Shown in pieces: positions 25,412-32,839 of a DNA stretch of 64,000 bases. How positions within the stretch are numbered: the stretch's first letter is position 1; each line of letters starts with the position of its first letter. The position numbers were made by a program, and so were the translations under genes. The DNA comes from Lachnospiraceae bacterium (GTDB lineage: Bacteria; Bacillota; Clostridia; Lachnospirales; Lachnospiraceae): positions 62,001-126,000 of the forward strand of contig JAFXQX010000015.1 of assembly GCA_017526745.1 (NCBI GenBank), written 5' to 3'. Below the pieces are notes generated by a model. The model searched no databases. It was not told the DNA's origin and was given only the letters and a program-made list of their open reading frames with translations.

Positions 25412-26839
25412 ATGAGCGTAAATGATTCAGATCACTTTTTGAACCGGCCGGTTTCGATGAACGAGCAGAACAATCTTCTGCAGATAGAGGAGCACATGTA
25501 TATCCTTGATGATGTGCAAAAGCCCAATGTCTTCAGAAACATGTTCCCCTATTCGGAAGTGCCGAAGATCCCTTTCAATGACAGGATCGTTCCCCATAAT
25601 ATGCCGAAGGAGATCTGGATAACGGATACCACATTCCGTGACGGACAGCAGTCAAGGGCACCGTACACGACCGAGCAGATAGTTACCATCTACGACTATC
25701 TTCACAAGCTCGGCGGCCCCAACGGAATGATCAAGGCGAGCGAGTTCTTCCTGTATTCGAAGAAGGACAGGGATGCGGTCGTAAAGTGCATGGAGCGCGG
25801 CTACAAGTTCCCGGAAGTCACTAGCTGGATCAGGGCCAGCAAGGAAGATTTCAAGCTTGTCAAAGAGCTCGGAATGCCGGAGACCGGAATACTGGTCAGT
25901 TGCAGTGATTACCATATATTCTTGAAACTGAAGATGACAAGGCGCCAGGCCATGGACCACTATTTGAGCGTTGTAAGGGACTGCCTCGAAGAGGGTATCT
26001 CGGTCAGATGTCATCTTGAAGATATCACAAGAGCGGATATATACGGTTATGTCGTGCCTTTCTGCGTTGAGCTCATGAAGCTTCGCGAGGAATACAACAT
26101 CCCGATCAAGGTGCGTGCGTGCGACACGATGGGGTATGGTGTCAACTATCCCGGTGCCGTTATCCCCAGAAGCGTTCAGGGTATCATCTATGCGATACAT
26201 ACCCATGCGGGAGTACCGTGTGAACTTATCGAGTGGCACGGACATAATGATTTTTACAAGGCGGTATCGAACTCAACGACGGCATGGCTGTACGGATGCT
26301 GCGGTGTCAACACATCGCTGTTCGGAATAGGAGAGCGGACCGGCAACACTCCCCTTGAGGCAATGGTATTTGAGTATGCCCAGCTTCGCGGGACCCTGAA
26401 CGGCATGGATACAACGGTGATCACCGAACTCGCCGAGTACTATGAGAAGGAGATCGGGTACGAGATCCCGCCGAGGACTCCGTTCGTCGGCAAGAACTTT
26501 AACGTGACCCGCGCCGGGATACACGCAGACGGACTGCTGAAGAATGAAGAGATCTATAACATATTCGATACAGAGAAATTCCTGAACCGTCCGGTGCTGT
26601 GCGCCGTCTCCAACACATCGGGACTTGCGGGCATCGCTCATTGGATCAACACATATTACAAACTGAAGGAAGACAGGCAGTATCAGAAGAACGATACCCT
26701 TATCACCGAACTGAAAAAATGGGTAGATGAGCAGTACGATGAGGGAAGGGTCACAGTACTTACTGACGACGAACTTGTCGCGCAGATCGACAAGGTATGC
26801 GAAAAGCTCGGCCTTACCAGGCCTTCCGACAGGACCTAG
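25412..26839 (+). CDS. Re-citrate synthase-like / isopropylmalate-homocitrate synthase family protein
   Basis: 475 residues. A DRE-TIM metallolyase: IWITDTTFRDGQQSRAPYT supplies the Arg-Asp metal/substrate site, CHLEDITRADIYG and the metal-binding EWHGHNDF follow, then FGIGERTGNTPLEAMV. The long ASEFFLYSKKDRDAV and SCSDYHIFLKLKMTRRQAM segments and absence of a LeuA regulatory domain are the pattern I associate with clostridial Re-citrate synthases, which condense acetyl-CoA with oxaloacetate in anaerobes lacking the usual enzyme. Isopropylmalate or homocitrate synthesis remain alternatives. Start taken at 25412 behind GAGGAG; the in-frame ATG at 25379 would overlap the previous stop. A strong terminator follows. 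Confidence 0.7.
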   Translation: MSVNDSDHFLNRPVSMNEQNNLLQIEEHMYILDDVQKPNVFRNMFPYSEVPKIPFNDRIVPHNMPKEIWITDTTFRDGQQSRAPYTTEQIVTIYDYLHKLGGPNGMIKASEFFLYSKKDRDAVVKCMERGYKFPEVTSWIRASKEDFKLVKELGMPETGILVSCSDYHIFLKLKMTRRQAMDHYLSVVRDCLEEGISVRCHLEDITRADIYGYVVPFCVELMKLREEYNIPIKVRACDTMGYGVNYPGAVIPRSVQGIIYAIHTHAGVPCELIEWHGHNDFYKAVSNSTTAWLYGCCGVNTSLFGIGERTGNTPLEAMVFEYAQLRGTLNGMDTTVITELAEYYEKEIGYEIPPRTPFVGKNFNVTRAGIHADGLLKNEEIYNIFDTEKFLNRPVLCAVSNTSGLAGIAHWINTYYKLKEDRQYQKNDTLITELKKWVDEQYDEGRVTVLTDDELVAQIDKVCEKLGLTRPSDRT

Positions 26840-26847
26840 ATCAGACA

Positions 26848-26875
26848 ACGGGAACGGTTCTTCCGTTCCCGTTTT
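26848..26875 (+). terminator. intrinsic terminator after the Re-citrate-synthase-like gene
   Basis: Ten-bp stem ACGGGAACGG/CCGTTCCCGT with loop TTCTT, followed by a short T-run. It separates this unit from the metal-resistance operon. Confidence 0.85.
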
Positions 26876-26904
26876 ACAGTCCGGCAAAAGATCTGAAAAA
26901 GGTG

Positions 26905-26932
26905 TTGACATGATCGCGAAAGGATGTATAAT
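26905..26932 (+). promoter_or_regulatory. promoter of the metal-efflux operon
   Basis: Consensus TTGACA (26905-26910), 16-nt spacer, perfect TATAAT (26927-26932). Transcription is expected to begin just ahead of or inside the palindromic operator at 26941, so repressor binding would block it. Confidence 0.85.
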
Positions 26933-26940
26933 AAAATCAA

Positions 26941-26962
26941 CATATGAACAAATGCTCATATG
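26941..26962. promoter_or_regulatory. ArsR/SmtB-family operator
   Basis: Palindrome CATATGA-N8-TCATATG, containing the ATATGAACA half-site typical of CadC/CzrA/SmtB-type operators (12-2-12 architecture). It lies 8 nt downstream of the -10 element and about 40 nt before the first gene of the operon, which itself encodes an SmtB-type repressor at 29344-29637. Binding is inferred from motif and position. Confidence 0.75.
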
Positions 26963-27002
26963 TCAAAACTAAAATCATCAGGACATACAAAGGAGATAAG
27001 AA

Positions 27003-27230
27003 ATGGCAAAGACATACAGTATCGAAGTAGACTGCGCAAACTGTGCAAACAAGATGGAGCAGGCAGCAAAGGAAACAAAAGGAGTCAAGGACGCATCCGT
27101 TAATTTCATGGCCCTGAAGATGCATGTCGAATTTGAGGAAGGCATCAAGGGACACGAGGAACTTGACGTTATGAAAGAAGTCCGCAAGAACTGCAAGAAG
27201 GTCGAAGACGACTGCGAAATATACATATAA
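27003..27230 (+). CDS. stand-alone heavy-metal-associated (HMA) domain protein
   Basis: 75 residues, a single ferredoxin-like HMA domain with the metal-binding Cys pair C11/C14 in VDCANCANKMEQ and the typical beta-alpha-beta continuation (GVKDASVNFMALKMHVEF). The usual MTCAAC spacing is kept but the Met-Thr is Val-Asp, an acidic residue next to the first Cys as in zinc/cadmium-binding HMA domains such as that of ZntA. The P-type ATPase encoded next lacks an N-terminal HMA domain, so this protein probably delivers or senses the metal in trans. AAGGAG ribosome site. First gene of the operon, under the operator at 26941. Confidence 0.88.
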   Translation: MAKTYSIEVDCANCANKMEQAAKETKGVKDASVNFMALKMHVEFEEGIKGHEELDVMKEVRKNCKKVEDDCEIYI

Positions 27231-27252
27231 TGGAACAGTGGGAACTGTTCCA
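27231..27252 (+). other. intercistronic hairpin between the HMA gene and the ATPase
   Basis: Nine-bp perfect stem TGGAACAGT/ACTGTTCCA with GGGA tetraloop directly after the HMA stop codon and 14 nt before the ATPase start. There is no T-run, so it is more likely a processing or stability element that lets the small chaperone be made in excess than a terminator. Confidence 0.6.
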
Positions 27253-27266
27253 CTCGGAGAATTCTT

Positions 27267-29186
27267 ATGACAAAAAAGCAGAAGAAAATACTATATAGGA
27301 TAATAGCGACGGCTGTGATGCTGATCCTGCTTGCGATCGCGGAGCCCTTTATTGAGGAACTCGAACCCGAATACCAGGCAGTGCCGTATGCAAAGATCAT
27401 ATCGTTTGTCCTGTATCTGATCCCTTACTTCGTGATCGGGCATGACATATTAAGGAAGGCATTCAAGGGAATAGTTCACGGTCAGGTCATGGATGAGAAC
27501 TTCCTGATGGCGGTCGCAACTATCGGTTCGATGATACTCGGTGAATACCGGGAGGCCGTTGCGGTAATGCTCTTTTACCAGATAGGAGAGCTGTTCCAGA
27601 ACATAGCCGTGGGAAAGAGCCGCAAAAGCATTGCTGCTCTTATGGATATAAGACCTGATGTCGCAAACCTTGTGACCAAAGAGAACGGTAAAGAGACGGT
27701 AACAAAGGTCGATCCCGAAGAGGTTGCGGCCGGAAGCATTCTTGTTGTATCGCCCGGCGAGAGGATACCGATCGACGGGACCGTCACAGACGGCGATTCC
27801 ACAGTTGACACGACGGCACTTACCGGAGAGGCCGTGCCGAGATCCGTACATGCCGGAGACGAGGTGATAAGCGGAACGATCAACTTGAGCGGCGTTATCC
27901 GCATCAGGACGACAAAGCCGTTTGCCGAATCCACGGTCACAAAGATCCTCGAACTTGTTGAAAATGCGAGCTCGCAAAAATCACGGTCTGAGAACTTCAT
28001 CACGAGATTTGCAAGAGTATACACACCGGCTGTATGTATCATGGCACTGCTGGTTGCTGTCATACCGCCGATAGTAAATATGATATGCGGTAATCCCGCA
28101 AGATTCGGAGAGTTTGTTTACCGTGCGCTCACATTCCTTGTCATCAGCTGCCCCTGTGCAATGGTGATATCGATACCGCTTGGTTTTTTTGCGGGAATAG
28201 GCGGAGCGTCAAAGGCCGGCATTCTTGTAAAAGGCTCCAATTATCTTGAGGCCCTGTCCAAGATCGGAACAGTAGTGTTCGACAAGACCGGAACACTTAC
28301 GAAGGGCGTGTTTGAGGTAACATCCATTCACAAACAGCGATTTTCGGACCAGCAGATACTGAAGTTTGCGGCATATGCGGAAAGCTACAGCACACATCCG
28401 ATCAGCCGGTCGATAGTAAACGCATATGCGCTTGAAATAGACAAGAAGGAGATATCTGATGTGTCCGAGATATCCGGACGCGGCGTATCGGCTGTAGTTT
28501 CGGGAAACAGGGTGCTGGCGGGAAACGACAAGCTCATGAATGACAACGGGATCACACCAGTAATGTGCCATGACGGCGGGACCATAGTGCATATCGCTGT
28601 CGATGGTCAGTATGCCGGACATATTCACATCTCGGACATAATAAAGGAAACATCGAAGGATGCGATAAGTAGTTTACATAATATGGGAGTCCGCAATACC
28701 GTGATGCTCACGGGGGATGCTTATGAAGTTGCCGAAAATGTTGCCGATACACTTGGAATACGTGATTTTCGCGCGGAACTCCTCCCGCAGGACAAGGTCG
28801 GGATCGTTGAATCCATGCTTGAGGGCGGAACAAAGAGAAGGCATGAGGTTGCATTTGTCGGAGACGGCATAAACGATGCACCGGTACTGACACGTGCCGA
28901 TGTCGGAATAGCCATGGGAGCGCTCGGAAGCGATGCAGCGATCGAGGCGGCCGATGTCGTGATAATGGATGACGATCCGATCGGCATTGTCAAAGCTGTA
29001 AAGATCGGAAAAAAATGCATGCGTATCGCTTATGAGAACATCTACTTTGCGATCGGCATAAAGATCATAGTGCTGATCCTGTCCGCGTTCGGCCTTACCA
29101 ACATGTGGCTGGCCGTGTTCGCAGATGTAGGCGTCATGATCCTTGCGGTGATCAACGCTGTACGTACACTCAAGCCGATAAAATAA
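27267..29186 (+). CDS. P1B-type heavy-metal-exporting ATPase (Zn/Cd/Pb class)
   Basis: 639 residues, membrane pump exporting divalent soft metals at the cost of ATP. Features in order: two N-terminal helices, the actuator loop with LTGEAVP, the transmembrane metal motif SCPCAM, the phosphorylated VVFDKTGTLTKG, the HP locus (YSTHPISRSI), GDGINDAPVLTRADVGIAMG, and the last helices with Lys in AIGIKIIVLIL and Asp in VFADVGVMILAVINA. That Lys/Asp pair marks the ZntA/CadA subclass rather than copper pumps. There is no N-terminal HMA domain; the separate HMA protein upstream supplies it. Operon with HMA and the SmtB-type repressor, consistent with metal-induced efflux. Confidence 0.93.
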   Translation: MTKKQKKILYRIIATAVMLILLAIAEPFIEELEPEYQAVPYAKIISFVLYLIPYFVIGHDILRKAFKGIVHGQVMDENFLMAVATIGSMILGEYREAVAVMLFYQIGELFQNIAVGKSRKSIAALMDIRPDVANLVTKENGKETVTKVDPEEVAAGSILVVSPGERIPIDGTVTDGDSTVDTTALTGEAVPRSVHAGDEVISGTINLSGVIRIRTTKPFAESTVTKILELVENASSQKSRSENFITRFARVYTPAVCIMALLVAVIPPIVNMICGNPARFGEFVYRALTFLVISCPCAMVISIPLGFFAGIGGASKAGILVKGSNYLEALSKIGTVVFDKTGTLTKGVFEVTSIHKQRFSDQQILKFAAYAESYSTHPISRSIVNAYALEIDKKEISDVSEISGRGVSAVVSGNRVLAGNDKLMNDNGITPVMCHDGGTIVHIAVDGQYAGHIHISDIIKETSKDAISSLHNMGVRNTVMLTGDAYEVAENVADTLGIRDFRAELLPQDKVGIVESMLEGGTKRRHEVAFVGDGINDAPVLTRADVGIAMGALGSDAAIEAADVVIMDDDPIGIVKAVKIGKKCMRIAYENIYFAIGIKIIVLILSAFGLTNMWLAVFADVGVMILAVINAVRTLKPIK

Positions 29187-29201
29187 AACAGGGTGACGGT
29201 G

Positions 29202-29303
29202 AGACAGGCGGACGGAGAACTGAGACAGGGGGACGGAGGTATTGTCTCAAAAAATTTGAGACAATACCTCCGTCCCCCTGTCTCAGTTCTCCGTCCCCTG
29301 TCT
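29202..29303. repeat. 102-nt nearly perfect palindromic repeat inside the metal operon
   Basis: Left arm 29202-29251 and right arm 29255-29303 pair over about 49 bp, with a single bulged C at 29209 and a 3-nt AAA loop. The arms carry an internal direct repeat (GAGACAGG-GGACGGAG occurs twice). Such GTCTC/CCGTCCCC-rich palindromes resemble dispersed extragenic repeats seen in clostridia (from memory; copy number cannot be checked here). It lies between the ATPase and the repressor gene and would fold into a long RNA hairpin. Confidence 0.85.
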
Positions 29304-29343
29304 TAAATATGATTTGATTTTGAAAGGGTGGGAATATATAATC

Positions 29344-29637
29344 ATGTCTATGAATGAAGAAGCTAAATGGACCGATCTTGCGGACCTGTTCAAGGTTTTC
29401 GGAGACAGCTCGAGGATAAGGATATTGTACAGCCTTCTCGAGAAGGAGCATTGTGTACAGGAACTGGCTGATAAGCTTTCCATGACCCAGTCCGCCGTGT
29501 CTCATCAGCTGAAGATCCTGAAGATGAACAAGCTTGTTGCCAGCCGCAGGGACGGAAAGCAGATCTATTACCGCCCGGCTGACGATCATGTCAGCACGAT
29601 CCTTTCCATGGGCAAAGAGCATATAGAGGAATTATGA
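29344..29637 (+). CDS. SmtB/ArsR-family zinc-responsive repressor
   Basis: 97-residue winged-helix repressor. The recognition helix region is ELADKLSMTQSAVSHQLKILKMNKL (40-64) with wing SRRDGKQIYY. The C-terminal helix carries the complete alpha-5 zinc site D80-x-H82-x10-H93-x2-E96, the same residue pattern as in SmtB, so zinc (or cobalt) is the likely inducer. Only one Cys (C37) lies in the alpha-3 region, so a CadC-like soft-metal site is unlikely. Start chosen at 29344 (MSMNEE); ribosome site weak (GGGTGGG). It probably represses its own operon through the palindrome at 26941. The stop overlaps the next regulator's ATG by 4 nt. Confidence 0.92.
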   Translation: MSMNEEAKWTDLADLFKVFGDSSRIRILYSLLEKEHCVQELADKLSMTQSAVSHQLKILKMNKLVASRRDGKQIYYRPADDHVSTILSMGKEHIEEL

Positions 29638-31256
29638 TCAAGGTTTTCCTTTGTGAGGACGAGTTTGTCGTCCGCGAGGGTATCAAGAACAACATAGACT
29701 GGGCCGCCAACGGCTTTGAGTTTGCAGGGGAAGCTTCCGACGGGGAGCTTGCCCTTCCTTTGATCAGAAAGACTCAGCCCGACATTGTGATAACCGATAT
29801 CAAGATGCCGTTCATGGACGGGCTTGAACTGTCGCGCATCATCAAGAAGGAGATGCCCTTTTCCGAGATCGTGATACTGTCCGGGTACGAAGAGTTCGAA
29901 TATGCCAAGCAGGCCATCTCTATCGGCGTTGCCGAGTATCTGACAAAGCCCATTTCGGGAGATGATCTTCTGGCCAAATTAAATACCCTCCGTGACAAGA
30001 TAAATGCCGGCAAGGAACAGCGCACGATGAAGGAACGTTTCAAGAAGGAGATGGAAGAGAACGACCGGCGCGACAAAAGTGAGCTCTTCAACTATCTTGT
30101 ATCCGGAACGGCAACCGTCAAGGAACTGCTTGACCGTTCCGAAAAGCTTGGGATGAACCTTTCGGCGATGTGGTACAACATCATCCTTCTGTTTATGAAG
30201 TCCGATCATCATGAGATCGAGGAATACTCGAAAAGTTCCGTAACGATAGATGAGAGGATTGATGCGATAGTATCCGACATGGGATGCGTCAGCTTTGACA
30301 GGGACCTTGAAGGAAAGGCCATTTTACTGCTGTCCGATTCGAAAGAAAATCTTGACGCATGTCAGGAAACCCTTACCGAACGGTTCCGCAATGTCTTCAA
30401 GGACTATGCACACGTAAGGTACTGCGGCGGTATAGGAAAGAGCGTCAACAGGCTGTCACAGCTCAACGAATCATTCGATGAAGCGGGCCGGGCGCTTGCC
30501 AACCGGTTCTTTGTGAGCGAGAACGGGTTCTATAATTCCCACAGACTGTCCGGCAACACTCCGAGAACGGATACGAAACTGGATATAAGCTCCATAGACG
30601 TTGAGCGCATAGACAAGAACAATGTGCTTAACTTCCTGAAGCTCGGAAGCGTAGATGAGATCGATATTTATATCGAGGAGTTCATGAAGAGCGTGGGCGC
30701 CGATGCGTTCAATTCATACATATTCAGGCAGTACATCGCAATGGATGTGTACTTTGCGGTATCTGTTTTCATGAAGGACCTTCCCGGAAGCCGTGACCAT
30801 GAACCGATAGAAGAAGTATCGGGAGATTCGATCGTCGGCATAGACAGTTTCAAACAGTATGTATCGGGTATCATCAGGACTGCGATAGGATACAGGGACT
30901 CAATCTCACTTAACAGGCACAAGGAGATCGTAGACGAGGTCTTGAAGCATATGGAAGATCATTATGAGGACAGCGAACTGTCCCTTAATCATCTCGCAAG
31001 CCTTGTAAACGTTTCCCCCAATCACCTCAGCACTATATTCTCGGCCCAGACCGGAAGATCCTTCATCAAGTATCTGACGGAACTTCGTATGAACAAGGCA
31101 AAAGAGCTGCTCAGATGTACCAGCAAACGTTCCAGCGAGATAAGTGAAGCCGTGGGATACAAGGATCCTCATTATTTCTCCTATATGTTCAAGAAAACCG
31201 TCGGAATGACGCCGACAAACTACCGCGAGGGAACTGATGAAGAGATACTTTCATAA
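29634..31256 (+). CDS. YesN-type response regulator with AraC output domain
   Basis: 540 residues. Receiver domain (1-120) with acidic pocket CEDE (8-11) and phospho-acceptor Asp in PDIVITDIKMP, Lys in YLTKP. A long middle region (~130-430) typical of the YesN family follows, then a C-terminal AraC/XylS pair of helix-turn-helices (ELSLNHLASLVNVSPNHLSTIF; SSEISEAVGYKDPHYFSYMFKKTVGMTPTNYR). It would activate carbohydrate genes, very likely the ABC importer that follows its kinase. The gene overlaps the zinc repressor gene by 4 nt (ATGA) with AGAGGA upstream, an unexpected coupling, and overlaps the kinase gene by 20 nt. Confidence 0.93.
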   Translation: MIKVFLCEDEFVVREGIKNNIDWAANGFEFAGEASDGELALPLIRKTQPDIVITDIKMPFMDGLELSRIIKKEMPFSEIVILSGYEEFEYAKQAISIGVAEYLTKPISGDDLLAKLNTLRDKINAGKEQRTMKERFKKEMEENDRRDKSELFNYLVSGTATVKELLDRSEKLGMNLSAMWYNIILLFMKSDHHEIEEYSKSSVTIDERIDAIVSDMGCVSFDRDLEGKAILLLSDSKENLDACQETLTERFRNVFKDYAHVRYCGGIGKSVNRLSQLNESFDEAGRALANRFFVSENGFYNSHRLSGNTPRTDTKLDISSIDVERIDKNNVLNFLKLGSVDEIDIYIEEFMKSVGADAFNSYIFRQYIAMDVYFAVSVFMKDLPGSRDHEPIEEVSGDSIVGIDSFKQYVSGIIRTAIGYRDSISLNRHKEIVDEVLKHMEDHYEDSELSLNHLASLVNVSPNHLSTIFSAQTGRSFIKYLTELRMNKAKELLRCTSKRSSEISEAVGYKDPHYFSYMFKKTVGMTPTNYREGTDEEILS

Positions 31257-32667
31257 CACATCGCTTTCAACAAAGATCAGGATATCTTATCTTCTTCTTG
31301 TCATACCGCTCGTCCTGCTCCTTATCGTGAGCTTTTACATGATGCAGCGGTCATCGAAAAAGTACAATGAAATGATCAGTTCCGCAGCCCTTGCGGGTGA
31401 TTTTTCCCTTGATTTCAAAAAAGATTTCGATTATGAGACATACCTTCTGATAGTCGGTAACAATACGGTCGAGGAGTCCCGCCTTGACGAACTGATAAAG
31501 GACGCGGACACGGTAGTAGACGGACTGATCGATATCACGACGAATTCCGACAATCTCGAAAGACTAAAGGGTGTCAAGAAATACCTGGAAAACCTCCGCA
31601 AATATAAAAGGAGGATAGAGAGAAATCTTGCCGCCAATGTTGAATACGACATCAATATGGAAATATGGGAAAACGATGTCCAGATAGTGACGGGCCTCAT
31701 ACGCGAAGAGATCTTTGAGTATCTGTTCTATGAGATAAGGGACATGCAGACCGAGAAGGCCGAGATGGACGTTTTTTACCAGAGGGTTCTGACCGGAAGC
31801 ATGATAGCTTTTGCCGTCCTGACCCTTATGGTGCTTGCTTTTTCCATCTATCTCCCCAAAAGCTTTACCAGGCCGATCACCGATCTTGTCGGGGTCACGG
31901 ACAGGATATCCAGGGGAGACCTTACTGCGCGGAGCCACAATGATTCGTCTGATGAAGTCGGTGTGCTTGCCCATTCCATGAACCAGATGATCGAGAAGAT
32001 CAATGAACTCCTGTCGCAGATCACAAAAGAGCAGATAAGGATCAGGGAAGCGGAGCTTGAGCTCCTTCAGTCCCAGATAAATCCCCACTTCCTGTACAAT
32101 ACACTTGATACGATCATATGGCTTGCGGAGGGCGGGGACCAGAAGAAGGTCGTTGAAATGGTCAAGTCTCTGTCGGCGTTCTTTAGAACATCGCTTTCAA
32201 GGGGCAAGGATATAATCATGATAAGGGAGGAACTCCTTCATGCCACGAGCTATCTGGAGATCCAGCAGTTCAGGTATCAGGATATACTGGAATATGAGAT
32301 AGACGTGCCCGAGGAATTCCATGATTATATGATACCGAAGATCACGATACAGCCTCTTATAGAAAATGCCCTGTATCACGGGATCAAGAACAAGCGCGGC
32401 GGCGGTATGATCAGGATAGGAGCAGAGCGCGCCGGGGATGATTTTGTGATAACGGTTTCCGACAACGGGATAGGGATGACGCCCGAGCGCCTGGCAGAAG
32501 TCAGGGCGGTCCTGATGAGCGATGCCCCTGCCGACAATACGATATACGGACTGTATAATGTTAACGAACGCATAAAACTCAAATTCGGCAGTAAATACGG
32601 CATTTCGCTAGATAGTGTATACGGAGAGGGGAGCACATGCAACATATTGTTGCCGGCCCAAACGTAG
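31237..32667 (+). CDS. YesM-type sensor histidine kinase
   Basis: 476 residues. Transmembrane helix 1 near residues 10-28, an extracytoplasmic domain of ~155 residues with a four-helix look, helix 2 near 184-205, a HAMP linker (ARSHNDSSDEVGVLAHSMNQM) and a His_kinase/HATPase module: phospho-acceptor His in LLQSQINPHFLYNTLDTI, N-box IQPLIENALYHGI, G-boxes SDNGIGM and GLYNVNERI. The extracellular domain presumably senses a sugar directly or through a binding protein; the second binding lipoprotein at 37729 is a candidate partner (inference). Pairs with the response regulator immediately upstream. Confidence 0.93.
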   Translation: MKRYFHNTSLSTKIRISYLLLVIPLVLLLIVSFYMMQRSSKKYNEMISSAALAGDFSLDFKKDFDYETYLLIVGNNTVEESRLDELIKDADTVVDGLIDITTNSDNLERLKGVKKYLENLRKYKRRIERNLAANVEYDINMEIWENDVQIVTGLIREEIFEYLFYEIRDMQTEKAEMDVFYQRVLTGSMIAFAVLTLMVLAFSIYLPKSFTRPITDLVGVTDRISRGDLTARSHNDSSDEVGVLAHSMNQMIEKINELLSQITKEQIRIREAELELLQSQINPHFLYNTLDTIIWLAEGGDQKKVVEMVKSLSAFFRTSLSRGKDIIMIREELLHATSYLEIQQFRYQDILEYEIDVPEEFHDYMIPKITIQPLIENALYHGIKNKRGGGMIRIGAERAGDDFVITVSDNGIGMTPERLAEVRAVLMSDAPADNTIYGLYNVNERIKLKFGSKYGISLDSVYGEGSTCNILLPAQT

Positions 32668-32726
32668 AAATCTTAACCTGCCGGATAAAAAAATCAACTT
32701 TCGAAAAAATTCGGATAGAAATATTA

Positions 32727-32763
32727 ACCATGAACGTAAAAATGTTCATGGTTTTTTATTTTT
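32727..32763 (+). terminator. intrinsic terminator after the two-component system
   Basis: Nine-bp stem ACCATGAAC/GTTCATGGT, 8-nt A-rich loop, then a long T-tract (TTTTTTATTTTT). It separates the regulator operon from the highly expressed sugar-binding protein gene 80 nt further on. Confidence 0.88.
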
Positions 32764-32839
32764 CAAATGATTAAAATCATAATCACCGGGGCGAAGGATT
32801 GGCCTTTGTCCCCAAAAAATAATCCAGGGAGGATAAAAG

